Shown here piece by piece: positions 13,201-24,060 of a stretch of DNA of 64,000 nucleotides (its first letter is position 1; the number at the start of each line of letters is the position of its first letter). A program made the translations under genes and the position numbers. This DNA is from Episyrphus balteatus (lineage: Eukaryota > Arthropoda > Insecta > Diptera > Syrphidae). The DNA is taken from NCBI RefSeq assembly GCF_945859705.1, contig NC_079136.1, positions 99,261,120 to 99,325,119 of the forward strand. The letters are read 5' to 3'. The notes beneath the pieces were generated by a model. It ran no database searches. It was given only the letters and a program-made list of their open reading frames with translations, and was not told the origin of the DNA.

Positions 13201-16200
13201 GTTGGATGTTCAATAGGACGACTTTTACAAACACAAAGCGAATTGGTATTTTTTCTTACAATTTCGAAATCGAAAAACATTTTTGGTCAAAAAGTGGAGT
13301 TATTATTGCAATACCCATTCAATTCAGAACAAGATTTTCTTCAATATATTTAAGATTTCTATTGTGTTAAATTTTTTAATCATATAATGTTATGGGGACA
13401 TGAAGGTTTTGGAAAGATTCTGGTGTGACATATCACAAAAAAGTTTGGGAAATACTGGTTTAGATAGTTAATACTGCAAAATAAATAAACATTTATGTCG
13501 TTTTCTTTCACTCCAATGAGAGTACCCTTTTAGTACTTATTTTTGCAGTTTTGAAGGTTTTGTGTTTTTTGACGCCACAAAAGTGTAAAAAAAAATTACT
13601 CCGGAGTAATTTTAGTACTACGGAGTACCACGGATTTACTCCACATTTTTAGTCAGATTTACACCGATTTGCACACACACTTATGAATTTGAAGTTTGAC
13701 ATTTTAAAATTTTGTTTGAAAAGTGAAAAATGCGAAAAGTTTTTCTTTCAAACTCTTATGTTATTAACAAAAACAACCATTATGAATATATTTTTTATTG
13801 TATTATATTCCGCCAGATATATTTCTTCCATTTTTTTCGTTAATCATCAATAAAAAAAAATCCTGTGCCAGATAAAAAAAAATTCCCTTTTTTTTTCTGC
13901 GATGATGGGATATTTTTATTTTACAATATATCAAACTAAGGGTGTCTGTTAATTAGGCTGAAAAAAACCGATCAGAAGTATAATGAAAAATATACCAAAA
14001 TTAAAACTAAGTCCGCTTCTACACGAAGACGCAAAGCGCGAGATGCACATAAGAGCAAGGGAGAAATAAAGTTCGAAGAAAAGGGAAGGAAGATTTTTTA
14101 CCGTGAGTCTTCGGTTAAAAATTTTGTGACTCTTTTTGACGTTTCTCTTTGATATTGTTCTTTTTTTTTTGCTGTTCTGCTTTATTTTATTTCGTCGGTC
14201 GCGGAGTCTGCTTCGTCGGTTGTGTATTATTTGCGTGTATAGTAACGTTTTTAATTTATAAAATTTTCGTTGCACATGGACCCCACTGGAGTTGTTTTTT
14301 TTTTGTATATTTTGGTGTTTTTTTTTTGAAATTAAAATACATAGTCTGCTTCTACACGAAGACGTAGACGCATAAGAGCAAAGGAGAAATCGATCTTTTT
14401 CTCTCCCTTGTTCTTATGTGCATCTTGTGCGAATACGTCTTCCTGTAGAAGTCGTCATACGAAAACAAGAACAAAATAAAACCAAAGAAAATAGCTGTCA
14501 AATTTGCGTCTTCAAAAAAATACTACGTGTAGAAGCGCGTGACGCACCGAAACGAAAATCAAAAGGAAATTCGAACATACAGCTGTGTTCAAAATAATAG
14601 TAGCGCCTGCAACAAAATAACATTTTTTATATTTACGGTGCTTCTACGGTTAAAAATTTAATTTCTTTGATGTCAAAGTTTGTTACGGTCAATTACTAAT
14701 TAATGTATCGTAGTTTTAAAATGAAAAAGAAGGTGCTAAATAATTTTTCATTGACCTTTGGTTGTTCTTTCTAATTTGGCCTGTTCAAAATAATAGTAGT
14801 TAAAGTTATTTTTGAAGAATTTAAAAGCGGTTTATAACTTAGAATATTTATTTTTGCTTTAAAAGTAAGTACTCATATAATTTGAACAATTTTTCAACAA
14901 AAAACGATTTGTTTCGGTTTTAATCTATTTAAAGTTCGAAGAGCAGAACACTGCAGTTCGGATAACGGAAACTTATACGAAAGCTGCTTGAAGAAGGGAA
15001 AACCTACTTGGAAATTCAAGGTTATATTAGGATAGTTACCTACAATGGTAGCCAATGCAATAAATTCAACAAAAGACCCGAAACGCGCGGTAGAAAAAGA
15101 AAAAAGACCGTCGTAGATGACAGGCGTATTGTCCAGATGGGCAAAGTTGAGCCTTCTGCATCGCCGTTTCAAATTCAGAAGGCCTTAAGCCTGAATTGCA
15201 GTGCAGTGAACATTCGGAGGCGACTGTTAGAGACTTATTTGTACGCTTGAAATCCACGAAAAGTTCCGCTGTTAACAAAGAAATATGTTAAAATACTAAA
15301 ATTTTTGACCCTCCATGTTTAACTGTTTTCGTCGTATACTTTGGAACATATTCCGTATTGGGTGGACGTCGGACGTATTGTGGAGATCCAGTACCACCAA
15401 AGAGGACAAATTTGCTCTCATCAGTAAACAATATGTTACGCCATTAGTTCGTTGGCCAGTTTATGTGGTCTTTTACAAACTGGTTTCGCTTTTTAATATG
15501 TTCCGCGGAACTTTTCGTGGACTTCAAGCGTACAAATTAGTCTCTAACAGTCGCCCCCAAATGTTCACTGCACTGCAAACGCCTTCTGGATTTGAAACGG
15601 CGATGCAGAAGGCTCAACTTTGCCCATCTGGATAATACGCCTGCCATCTACGACGGTCTTTTTTCTTTTTCTACCGCGCGTTTCGGGTCTTTTGTTGAAT
15701 TTATTGCATTGGCTACCATTGTAGGTAACTATCCTAATATAACCTTGAATTTCCAAGTAGGTTTTCCCTTCTTCAAGCAGCTTTCGTATAAGTTTCCGTT
15801 ATCCGAACTGCAGTGTTCTGCTCTTCGAACTTTAAATAGATTAAAACCGAAACAAATCGTTTTTTGTTGAAAAATTGTTCAAATTATATGAGTACATACT
15901 TTTAAAGCAAAAATAAATATTCTAAGTTATAAACCGCTTTTAAATTCTTCAAAAATAACTTTAACTACTATTATTTTGAACAGGCCAAATTAGGAAGAAC
16001 AACCAAAGGTCAATGAAAAATTATTTAGCACCTTCTTTTTCATTTTAAAACTACGATACATTAATTAGTAATTGACCGTAACAAACTTTGACATCAAAAA
16101 AATTAAATTTTTAACCGTAGAAGCACCGTAAATATAAAAAATATTATTTTGTTGCAGGCGCTACTATTATTTTGAACACAGCTGTAATTTCTGCGCCTTG

Positions 16201-19200
16201 CATCTTCGTGTAGAAGCAGACTTATCAACGAACGCTTATTATGCTTCATATGTTATCAATATTATTTTTTTTTTTTCAATTTATAAAATTTGTCCCTAGG
16301 CCTGTTATCACTATTTTTTCAAGGAAATTATTCATTTTTGCCTTGTCACACACACAATTACAAATAAAAAAATTACTCTCATTATGTTCTTTCACTCCAG
16401 AAAAAGGAGTAAAAATTTAGAGTACTCCTTAATAGAGTGAAAGAAAACGACATTAGTAACTCAGATACATTCTTTAAAGGATTTGACAAAATGTATGAAC
16501 ACTGAAACGCTATTAATCATAAGGTACATACTCTGTGGAATATATAAGGCCGAAATAAACAAAACGTTTTAGGGTTGCCACTATATATCCCGGTAGGAGT
16601 CAGAGCTGTCATGTGAAAAGAATTGACTCTTTCATTCTTATCGAGTTTGAATTTATGTAGGTACATAGATTATATGTATTTGTTGGTTGTTTTAATAAAA
16701 AAAACACTAAGCTCTTTTTAGAAACAGTTTACACTTTGGTTCATACAATATTTTTATACAGTCACTCACATAAATATTGGGCCAAATGCAAATAAAAAAA
16801 ACAAATATTTACAATAATATACTGATAGCTAATAGAAGTAACCTATAAAGCTATTTTTTTCGATGAATTTAGTTTTGTGGTTATGTTTTGGCTTACGTTT
16901 AGGCTTAACATTCACAAATTAACCGTTATTTCTACAAATACACCGAATATTCTACTATAAGGAAAATCGGGTAAAATTTAACTTGCAAAACCTGGTTTAA
17001 ACTTAAAGAAGAGGACTAAAAAATGTACAATATAAAATAGTTATTCAATAGAATACCGAAACAGTAGTAAAACTGAAACTACAGTGCCCAAACTCGATTT
17101 TGGAATTTTGGCCCAATAATTTTGTGGTGTCAACGACTGCGTTTTAAAATTATTTCATTAAGGAAAAAATATATTTTGATTGGTTTTGCTTGTCGAACTA
17201 ACGGTTTGAAGTATATACAAATATCTATGCATTTTTCAAAACATTTTATATATTCCTTCTTAATTTTTTTGGGCATTTAACTCAAGAAAAAGATTTGGCC
17301 CAATAATTTCGTGAGTGACTGTATTTGCCAAATATATCAAGAAAACCCTGCGCTCGTTTTATCTTTTCTAATTTAAATGTTTTCTTACTAACAGTTGTTA
17401 CTTTTTTGTTTTGAGGGTTCTTTGAACTTTGTATAACATTTACGTAGCAGATTCTAACAACCAATCAGTACACGCATTTGACATTCTTTGATAAAGTTCT
17501 ATAAAAAAAAAAAAACTTATTGTGTTTTATGCGTATACAATTTGTTAGTGTTTATCAAAATAAATATCCATGACTTAATTTTTTTCATTCTGTTTGCCAA
17601 AGGAACTGCGTATGGAATTATTTATCCCATACAATCTGTTCGCTTTTATTAAAGCAATAAACTTTTATTGTGCGTGGTTCTAAAAAAAAATAACTTTGAA
17701 AAAAGAGTTGTTTATGTAATTTTCAAATTTCAATTATTGAAATAAAAATGTAGGTACCTACCTACATTGTGTAGTTTATATCAAATTAGGAATTACAACA
17801 ATTTTTCAATAAGAAAGCTTTTTCTTGGCACATTAAAAAAAAACATGTTCTTATGAAAGAGAGTTCATACAACTATTATTTCGAAATACATACTAATTAT
17901 ACGGACTAAATACTAAACACTTCAGAAACAGAGACGTTTTGGTATCGGCATTGCCATTTCCTAGGACCTAGGATATTTCGTTCCTTAAAAAATAGATCGC
18001 ACAAAAAAATCCGAGGAAAACAAAATTCACCTGGATATTCATGATAGGTCCAAATTTGAAAATATGAACAATAATAAGTCAAAATTGTCTGTACGTGATT
18101 TTCTTGTACTTAAAGGTAAAATGCACCAAATAGAAGTTTAATATTGGTGCTTAGAATTTTCAAGCACAAATAACATAAAAAGTTTATATTTGCTTAAAAC
18201 ATTTTAGTCAAAAAGTTAATGTAATAAACATACTGTATTTACTCAGTTGTTTTAAGTACACTGTACGTACATGAACACTACACATGTCATGCCTGGGTGA
18301 AATCCTTGAACTTGAATACTTTCCTAATATTCCTAATAGATTGCATCATCTACTATAAAACACACTCTACGTTTTATTATTTAAACAAATATGCCTCGGC
18401 GCATTTAAGAAAATAAACAATTTTATATTTAACTTATTTTATGCAAAGCAAATAAAATATCTAAAAATATAAGAAAAAAGCTTCTATGTATCTATTGTTT
18501 GTGCTAGACGCCAGAGTGTCGCTAAAATTTAAAGTTATCTTACCAAATTTGGGGTTTTTTGTTTAGTGCTGCGCATTGTACCTATATTTATTTATTTTTT
18601 GTTTATGTACTCCGACCGAAAATTAATTTTTATTTGAAATTCTTATACGTCAATTTGAGAGTTTTTATTTGTTGCGACATAATTCTGAGAATAGACTCAT
18701 TTTCGGCGACTGGTTCAATAAGCCTCGGCGTTTTGTGAGTTTATCGTCAAACCTTCTCTTTATCCATTTGAAAGTATCAATTGCAAGAGGATTAGTGTCA
18801 CACGATTTTTTCAGATAGGTAACTTCCAAATAAAATTTATTTTTTCAAGCCCTAAACATAGACGTCGAAAGCAAATAAATAATTTCAAAAACTTGTAAAT
18901 TTCTGGCAAAATAATTTTAGCAAATTTTGAAATATTCGTTAAAAATCTGTATGAACAGCACTAATTTTATTAAAGTTCTGGACATAAAAGATTATAGGTT
19001 GGATGGTTGAGGTCATCCATCTATCCGAAAAAGTGTCTGTGTTCTTCCCAACAGTTAAATGTATCCTCCTCAAACCTAAAAGGACTCTGGTGTATTTCAA
19101 AAAACTATACACATTATTTATTCAAAACGTCTTCAACACGAAATACCTATCATCATTTATACCAATCTCGTACACCTTGTTTTTTTTCCAAATCTCATTG

Positions 19201-22200
19201 CATTAATTGAAATAAATTGCTTGTATCCCTATCTTTCTCTTAACTCACAAGTCAATGTCCTTTAAGGTGCATGAAATGAAAAAGAAAACCAAATAAAAAC
19301 AAAAAAAAAATATCTGACGCAGACGGTTCATGGTAAAATGAGGTGCATGTAAAGTAGAGATTTAATTTCTGCCTCAAGTAAAATGAGAATAAACAACAAA
19401 TATGAAGTTCAGAACATTGTCTTGTGTACTCGCTCAAGGATATAGCGAAGTAGTACAAAAATGATGTTAAGTTTTCAGGAAATTTAAATTTTAAAAGTCT
19501 AAAAGCAAACACACTCAGTATGAGTAAATTTTTTTTCTATCGATTAAAAAGACGTCCACGTCTTAAAATTTTGTCAGATATTTCACTATTAATTGCTCTC
19601 AAGTTCTTTCCAAATTTTTTTTTTTTTAATTTTTCAATAAATTTGTTTTTACGAATTCAATAGATGACCTTTGAAAAATTCACCCTGAATCAAAATGCAA
19701 AATACACAAACTCCTCACACTTCAAATTGACGCTGAGCGCAGTTTATGTGACCACTCAACTGAACGTAATTGTTACAGAAGCTTGTAATTCAAAGTTCAT
19801 CCATAACTTCATGGAATTGCAAGTGGTCCAGAGAGACTGGGAGAGGTTCATTCTTCATCTGTGCGATTTAAAAGATTCTTCTTTTTTTTCGTGACGGTGC
19901 AACCTTTTGAATTCTTCTTTGGTGAATATATTATAAACGTACCTTAACTCCTTCGAAGGCAAGCATTAGGCTTGTACATACACAAAAAGGAAGTTGAAAT
20001 TACATCGTGTGCAGAGGAATTTTTTTTTACAAAAGCATTTAAGGGTATGTAACTGTACTTATGTATAAAATATGAAAAAATGAGATATGAAGAACGGAGA
20101 ATTCTACATTTTTTTCTGTACGGCATCTGCCATTATAGGGAGAGAGTAAAAATTATTCTTCGGGTTCCGGGGTTAAAGGCATTTAGATTAGTTAAAAAGC
20201 TTGCTTGCAAAGGGGATTTTAGTTTCAGATACTAAGAGGGTGTTTCTTTGCTTTGCTTGGGAAGATGTCTTTTTTAAATCGGGTTAAATGAAAAAGCCGT
20301 ATACCTATTTTTTTTTAAATATTTTATGTCCCACGTTGGGGTTCGAATTTAAAGTGACATAAAAGAAAGATAGACCCCAACAAAAAATTTAAAAAAATCA
20401 GTATTTTGGTAGCTACTTAAAGGAATCGGGTCTATGTAAGACACAAAATGTTTAAAATCTTAATATTTTTTGCTTAGACACCTTCACTTTCTGACTAACA
20501 GATATTGAAACAGTTTTAAAAGGGATAAAATGGGTAATGAAGAGGGTTCTACAAATTTTTTAACTTAGAATTTCGGGAACCTTGTCACAATAAACCTCTG
20601 ACATTAAGTGTTCAAAATTTTAGATGAATTTTTTATTGTCCTAAAACTTTTTCTTTATCATCTATAAATAATAAATCGATGTGAAAATGAAAGCTTTCAT
20701 CATAAAACATTTTCAAAATAGCAAATAATCAACAAAGCAGCATTTAAAAAGAAAAAACATGTGTTTCGTTGTTGTTAAAAAAATTATAAAAATCCTTGAA
20801 CTTGATCCTAGAAAAACTGTTCAAACCAGTAAAGGCAACACATTTCATTTATACTTTATTTACCAAGTTAATAAAGTATTGTATTTTATACCTGCAAACA
20901 ATCTGTTCGCATTTACCAAAACAAACAATTTTAAGCTGTTAACAATTAAGATAAATATTTGTACCTAAAAAAAGAAACCAGAATTTAAAGAAATAAAAGA
21001 ATTTGTTTGTTTGTCTGTTTGTTATTTAAAAACAACAAAAATTAAGCAAATCCTTAAACTTGAAATTTTAAGTACTTTATTTTATCAGATACCTAACACG
21101 CTTTAAAAAATTTGGAATGTTTCTATTGTTTTTATTAATACAATCTGGTCGCGTTTACTTAAATAAACATTATGACTTTCAATATGAAACTTTCTATTTT
21201 TTTAAACCACATGCGTTTAAATAGAATTAAGTCGCCTAAAATCTTTTCGCGTTTAACAGAATAAACATTGTTTCTTTTAATATTCTTTATTTACAAAACT
21301 ATCTGCGTATAAAATTGTTTTGTTTAGTCCCATACAATCTGGTCGCGTTTAGCCAAACAAATACGAAACTTTAAACTGCTATTGTTGTGGACAAAAAAAA
21401 AATAGGACAAGTTTGTTTGTTTAAAACAAAACTATTGATTTTTTGAATTTCAAACTTTCCAATTTTTTTTATAAAATTGTAGGAGTATTGACTAACTTAT
21501 TATACTTATACAAAATTGAGCATGAGCTTAAAAGCAGGCACGTGTGAGCTATTTTTTAACCGACTATTGTAAAGACAAAAGAAGGGTTATGAGATTTACC
21601 GGTATGAACGTATCTGTATATGTTCATCTGTTCCATCATAACTTCTAAAATTTACATCGTAATTTGAAAAATGAGGTATCATTGGAATCGTCTTCCTCGT
21701 CCGCCAGTTAAAGGATAAGTGACGTCACATTAAAATGCCGCCTTCTAGAGGAAGAAGTCGTGAACTATTTTTGATTTAATTTACAGTGGTTCTGGAAATA
21801 CTTCATCACGACTTGATAACTCCATAAAAATTCTTAAGATAAGTACAAAAACCCTTTTTTACTTGAGCACCCTATCAAGAAATTCACGTACTTACCTATA
21901 ATAGTTTAAAATTTTCTTAAAGACCAAAGCCATTGCACAGCACACACCTTTGCTTTATTCTGGAGCTATTCTTTTCTTTTTTTTATAATTAAAATGAAGT
22001 GCCAGGTTGATTGTTCTGGTTTCACCATAACTGATGGTTGGTCTTTGTATTTACTCAATGCTTGTTCCTGGTAGTCTAAGATAAAGCAGCAAAATATACA
22101 CCAAACAAGCTATGCCCCTATATTTTGAAACTAAAACTTGAAAACACATTTACTTCAGGCTTTATCGATTTTTTTTTAAAGTAAACTATTACCTCTCTTA

Positions 22201-23276
22201 GGAAATTTGTGTGCTAACTTGAACATAATAAAATCCTAGAAAATAACTTCAAATGTGTGTGTGTAGTGTGTACTCCCCAGCCGAAGTGAAAAAAAATTAA
22301 TGTATAGTTTTTGGAATAACCTAGAGCTTAAATCGAAACTATGTACCTACATGAAGAAAAGGTAAACTGTTCACTTAAACAGAATAAACCTATTTAAAAG
22401 TACTTAAATTATAATTGTATTAAAAAAAAATAATTTGCGCATAATGTAAATTCGTAATTTAAGTGATAGCTTGACAGCTGTATTAGTACGATTACCGTTA
22501 CAGGCAATTTCGAATACTGAACAATTTCAATGCACCATTTTATTCGTATGACGAATTCTCATCTAAATAAAAAAAATCAGATTTCCCGTTTTCGAGATAT
22601 ATCGCTCATTTATTTGAACACTATCATAATTAAAAAAAATTGTTTTTCAAGAAACGAGTTTTAAATTTTGTATTGATCTATTTTTGTATGTAAAAAGTTG
22701 GTTTCTAAAACAAAACTAAAGCTCCTCATCCGACAGTTTTTAAAGCTAAGAAATGGACTTTCTGGAGAATTAATGATTACTTTATTCCAATAATTTCTGC
22801 ATTAATAACTCAAAGTTCGTGATTTTTTGAGTTATGAAAGTATTCAAATAAATTAGCGATATGTGTGCCAATGTTTAAAAAGCTTTTCTATATTTCCTAT
22901 GCCTTTTTTTTAGATAGGTATTGAATTAAAAAAAAAATATTTTTTTTTAATTTTTGTAAGAGAAGAAGAAATTCAGAAATATGCTTAAAAAATGACCTTT
23001 AATAAAGCTTTTAAAAATCTTGTTTTTTTTTAATTTAAAAACTTTTCTCCTAAAAATTAGTTGAAGTGTACCTATTCTTAATTTTTCCCACTGACAATGA
23101 ATTCCAATTAAATTAAATTAAAATATAAGCCTATATAAATAAAAATATTAATAATAATTTTTATTTATTTCTTCTTTCAGGGTAACGGAGAAGCAGCAAC
23201 TGGCAAATATGTTGCTGGCAGTGTAGTCGGTGCTGGCGCTGATGCAGCTTTGTTCGTTGCCAACCACGCCTACTAA
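1143..23276 (+). CDS. Ald: Fructose-bisphosphate aldolase, class I (alternative last exons)
   Basis: This is the glycolytic and gluconeogenic enzyme that cleaves fructose 1,6-bisphosphate into glyceraldehyde 3-phosphate and dihydroxyacetone phosphate in the cytosol. Coding exons are 1143-1277, 1355-1598, 5896-6315 and 6384-6583 (999 nt, 333 codons), followed by either 11793-11888 or 23181-23276. Every junction has GT/AG ends and keeps frame. Both products are 364 residues, the usual class I length. Visible family marks are AADES near residue 33, VDKGV, CVLKI, PIVEPEV, the Schiff-base lysine in TLLKPNM (Lys230 counting Met), LSGGQSEE and a C-terminal Tyr in both isoforms. The start ATG follows a short leader after a strong acceptor. 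Drosophila aldolase also swaps C-terminal exons, so isoforms with different substrate preference or tissue use are expected. The 16.6-kb final intron is swollen by transposons. Identification is certain; the number of isoforms is not. Confidence 0.97.
1355..1598 (+). CDS. Ald: Aldolase coding exon 2
   Basis: The exon is 244 nt and follows a 77-nt intron that ends TTTTCAAG. It begins with the DIGVEN codons and ends one base into a Gly codon at a GTAAGT donor. It encodes the VILFHETLYQ and GIKVDKGVVPL segments typical of animal aldolases. Confidence 0.95.
2083..2885. repeat. Candidate transposon remnant with palindromic GTAAC motifs
   Basis: The ends are imperfect inverted repeats: left AAAGGGTAATTTCATG, and right, read in reverse, TTAGGGCAATTCCATG. 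Inside, a near-palindromic motif of the form GTAACNTGAGTTACC occurs at about 2463, 2487, 2674 and 2853, the last next to the right end. I could not settle a target duplication, so the class is unknown. Confidence 0.45.
4022..4161. repeat. 140-bp palindromic MITE
   Basis: The ends GGGGTGGAATCGGCTATTG and CCGATTCCACCCC are inverted copies. The symmetry continues inward for about 60 bp through the GTGATTTGTGATCGG part, with a small unpaired centre, so the whole unit can fold into one hairpin. There is no coding capacity and no clear target duplication. Confidence 0.7.
5473..5733. mobile_element. 261-bp MITE with TTA target duplication
   Basis: The terminal inverted repeats are AGCCTAGTACATACTTG at the left and its complement at the right, about 27 bp in all with one indel. 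TTA stands directly outside both ends (5470-5472 and 5734-5736). A 3-bp TTA duplication is the habit of PIF/Harbinger elements. The interior has no gene. Confidence 0.7.
5896..6315 (+). CDS. Ald: Aldolase coding exon 3 (catalytic lysine)
   Basis: The exon is 420 nt. It completes the split Gly codon, runs from LDDLAARCAQY to SAVPG and ends one base into the next Gly codon at a GTATGA donor. It encodes CVLKIGKNTPSY, PIVEPEVLPDGDHD and LEGTLLKPNMVTAG, which contain the Glu and the Schiff-base Lys of the active site. Confidence 0.96.
6384..6583 (+). CDS. Ald: Aldolase coding exon 4 (last shared exon)
   Basis: The exon is 200 nt and follows a 68-nt intron. It encodes ITFLSGGQSEEEASVHLNA through LLKRAK and ends exactly on a codon boundary at an AAG/GTAAGT donor. 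That phase lets interchangeable terminal exons be joined without frame problems. Confidence 0.95.
9466..9648. mobile_element. 183-bp MITE, family with a second copy at 24.75 kb
   Basis: Inverted repeats of about 30 bp begin GTTCAGAAACGTT and include GACTAAATATTTAG; the right end is AACGTTTCTGAAC. A second, right-truncated copy starts at 24756 with the same left half and the same inner stretch GAAAGTTAGGTAGAC. Two copies in one window mark a mobile family without coding capacity. Confidence 0.75.
11169..11315 (+). other. Possible third aldolase terminal exon
   Basis: A strong polypyrimidine tract and TTTTTCAG end at 11168. They are followed, in the phase needed after the shared exon, by codons reading ERALKWKNKG. 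The frame then runs into a very hydrophobic, T-rich stretch and stops at 11313-11315. The start looks coding and the rest does not. It lacks the C-terminal Tyr of the other two exons, so it may be noise or a decayed exon. Confidence 0.25.
11793..11888 (+). CDS. Ald: Aldolase alternative terminal exon A
   Basis: The 96-nt exon adds 31 residues, beginning ANSLACQGKYQAG and ending FIEKHSY before TAA. The acceptor is TTTTTTGAAAATAG. The ANSLACQGKY start matches the C-terminal region of animal muscle-type aldolases, and the final Tyr is the conserved catalytic-tail Tyr. It has the same length and phase as exon B at 23181, so the two are alternatives rather than consecutive exons. Confidence 0.93.
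   Translation, partial: ANSLACQGKYQAGSMSSAAGNASLFIEKHSY
11889..12360 (+). other. Probable 3' untranslated region of the exon-A isoform
   Basis: The sequence starts AAATAAAATATAAAA directly after the stop and is A-rich, then T-rich. A further AATAAA lies near 12343. A transcript end in this stretch is likely. The 78-residue open frame here is almost all Phe, Leu and Tyr and is a composition artefact. Confidence 0.5.
12686..12969. mobile_element. piggyBac-type MITE, 284 bp
   Basis: TTAA stands on both sides (12682-12685 and 12970-12973). The ends CCCTCTGTAGGCACAC and GTGTGCCGACAGAGGG are inverted repeats. A subterminal GGCACACGGGTGCGAATTT is also mirrored near the right end. TTAA duplication with C-rich ends is the signature of piggyBac elements. 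No transposase is present. Confidence 0.85.
15008..15250 (+). pseudogene. Tc1 transposase N-terminal fragment (left arm)
   Basis: This open frame of about 80 codons contains TRGRKRK, RRIVQMGKVEPSASPFQIQK and CSAVNIRRRLLET. That is the paired helix-turn-helix DNA-binding domain of Tc1-family transposases. It has no ATG at its start and ends at a stop before the DDE catalytic domain, where the left arm ends. It is a fragment, and cannot by itself cut DNA. Confidence 0.8.
15300..15756 (-). pseudogene. Tc1 transposase fragment with first catalytic Asp (right arm and spacer)
   Basis: Read on the minus strand, the right arm gives the same helix-turn-helix region. It is broken by the 10-bp deletion and by further frame changes, then continues through FVKDHINWP into a piece with FTDESKFVLFGG and PPNTEYVP. 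The Asp of FTDE is the first of the DDE triad. The remaining catalytic domain is missing, because the left arm copy is joined at that point. Confidence 0.78.
16759..17321. mobile_element. TA-flanked mariner/Tc1-type MITE, 563 bp
   Basis: The ends CAGTCACTCAC and GTGAGTGACTG lie between TA dinucleotides (16757-16758 and 17322-17323). The inverted repeats extend over ATTGGGCCAAAT. A third, internal copy of the terminal motif, TTTTGGCCCAATAATTTTGTG, lies near 17115. There is no transposase. Confidence 0.8.
17322..23180 (+). other. Remainder of the long aldolase intron
   Basis: No gene is recognised. The stretch contains a recurring short motif (17629 and 20895-21361) and a piece near 21555-21660 that resembles a dispersed repeat. 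The rest is ordinary AT-rich intron sequence. The open frames at 19003-19210, 19252-19512 and 19664-19894 show no domain, no codon bias and no splice or promoter context, so I leave them out. Confidence 0.5.
20895..21361. repeat. Degenerate array of CAATCTGGTCGCGTTTA motifs
   Basis: A motif of the form ACAATCTGGTCGCGTTTA, followed about 4 bp later by AAATAAACA, occurs at 20895, 21138, 21236 and 21331, with one more copy at 17629. The last three are spaced 98 and 95 bp apart. It behaves like a decayed tandem repeat with a unit near 96 bp. Confidence 0.55.
23181..23276 (+). CDS. Ald: Aldolase alternative terminal exon B
   Basis: The 96-nt exon follows acceptor CTTCTTTCAG and adds 31 residues, beginning GNGEAATGKYVAG and ending FVANHAY before TAA. 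It matches exon A in length, phase and layout (GKY near residue 10, terminal Tyr) but only moderately in sequence. That is what duplicated terminal exons under separate selection look like. It lies 11.3 kb downstream of exon A. Confidence 0.93.
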   Translation, partial: GNGEAATGKYVAGSVVGAGADAALFVANHAY

Positions 23277-24060
23277 ATGCGTTATCTACCTTTAACAACA
23301 AACAATTAAAAAAACAAGAAAAGGCGTTTTCAAAATAAAATGATTTTTATTATTGTGGAAAAATATATAGTTATAAGCATCAACAAAAAAATAATAAAAT
23401 AAATCAACCAAAAAAAAAACAAAAAAAAAATCTATCAATAAAAAGCACAATGGAGATTCAAAACCCTAAAAAAATCAAAAAAAAAAAAACTAATCCCTTC
23501 CCACCTAAATAACTAACAACTAATAAAATAAATATGTCGCGTTTTTTTTATACAAACAAATTTACATCAACAACTACAGACTAATAAAAAACTAAAAGGG
23601 ACATAGGACAAGAGGCCGGTACAGTTAAAAAGTTGCAATATAACAAATAAAGAACAAAAAAAAAAACAGATTATACATTATGAGTATTAAAAAACAAAAA
23701 ACATTAAATTATGTAAGGAGAAAAAAAATTCTTACTTATTATATAATATTTATTGTAGAATCCTGATTTAGTGTCTTTAATACATTGATACCTTATTTAT
23801 ATAGCAAGGATATTATTTCCATCAACCCAAACAACGCCTGGATGTGTGTTTGTTCGAATAAAATGTTGCTTATCATAAACAAGGACATTTTTTATGCGAC
23901 ACAATTGTGTTACTTGTATTAAATTATTAATAAATTGTTAAAACATGATACATTACAGAGAAAAAAAAAATATAGTACATTAGATTTGGCATGTGAAAAA
24001 AATTATTGTTGAATAAAATATTTCACAAAATAGTATAACCGTTATGATGTTTTCTTTAAA
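23277..24060 (+). other. Probable 3' untranslated region of exon-B isoform
   Basis: This A-rich stretch has several AATAAA signals (for example near 23334, 23394 and 23525). No open frame of interest is present. The transcript end cannot be fixed from sequence alone. Confidence 0.5.

Larger units (their letters stand above)
14580..16184. mobile_element. Fold-back Tc1-like transposon derivative, 1.6 kb
   Basis: TA flanks both ends (14578-14579 and 16185-16186). The termini are CAGCTGTGTTCAAAATAATA and its complement. The inverted symmetry is not limited to the ends: left arm 14580-15269 and right arm 15505-16184 are nearly identical inverted copies, about 690 and 680 bp. They differ mainly by a 10-bp deletion in the right arm. 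Both arms carry the transposase DNA-binding part. The 235-bp spacer carries a catalytic piece in the orientation of the right arm. No full transposase exists, so the copy is non-autonomous. Confidence 0.88.
14010..16223. repeat. Middle nested element with CTTCTACACGAAGACG ends
   Basis: The left end reads GTCCGCTTCTACACGAAGACG, and the right end after the Tc1 insertion is CATCTTCGTGTAGAAGCAGAC. A smaller hairpin of the same motif, 14344-14454, sits inside. Another half copy, ACGTGTAGAAGCGCGTGACGC, is just left of the Tc1 copy at about 14525. The repeated arms suggest tandem or self-inserted copies of one MITE family. Confidence 0.6.
13496..16452. mobile_element. Outer nested element with TTA duplication
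   Basis: A perfect 18-bp inverted repeat, TGTCGTTTTCTTTCACTC, opens at 13496 and closes at 16452, with TTA directly outside both ends. Subterminal GAGTACTCC-like motifs near 13600 and 16420 also mirror each other. This fits a PIF/Harbinger-type MITE that was enlarged by later insertions, because it encloses two further elements, one inside the other. Confidence 0.75.

Noticed and set aside
14894..15172. Two nearly identical 92-codon frames (minus here, plus at 15592-15870) as a new protein
   Set aside because: They are antisense to the Tc1 helix-turn-helix coding region in the two inverted arms.
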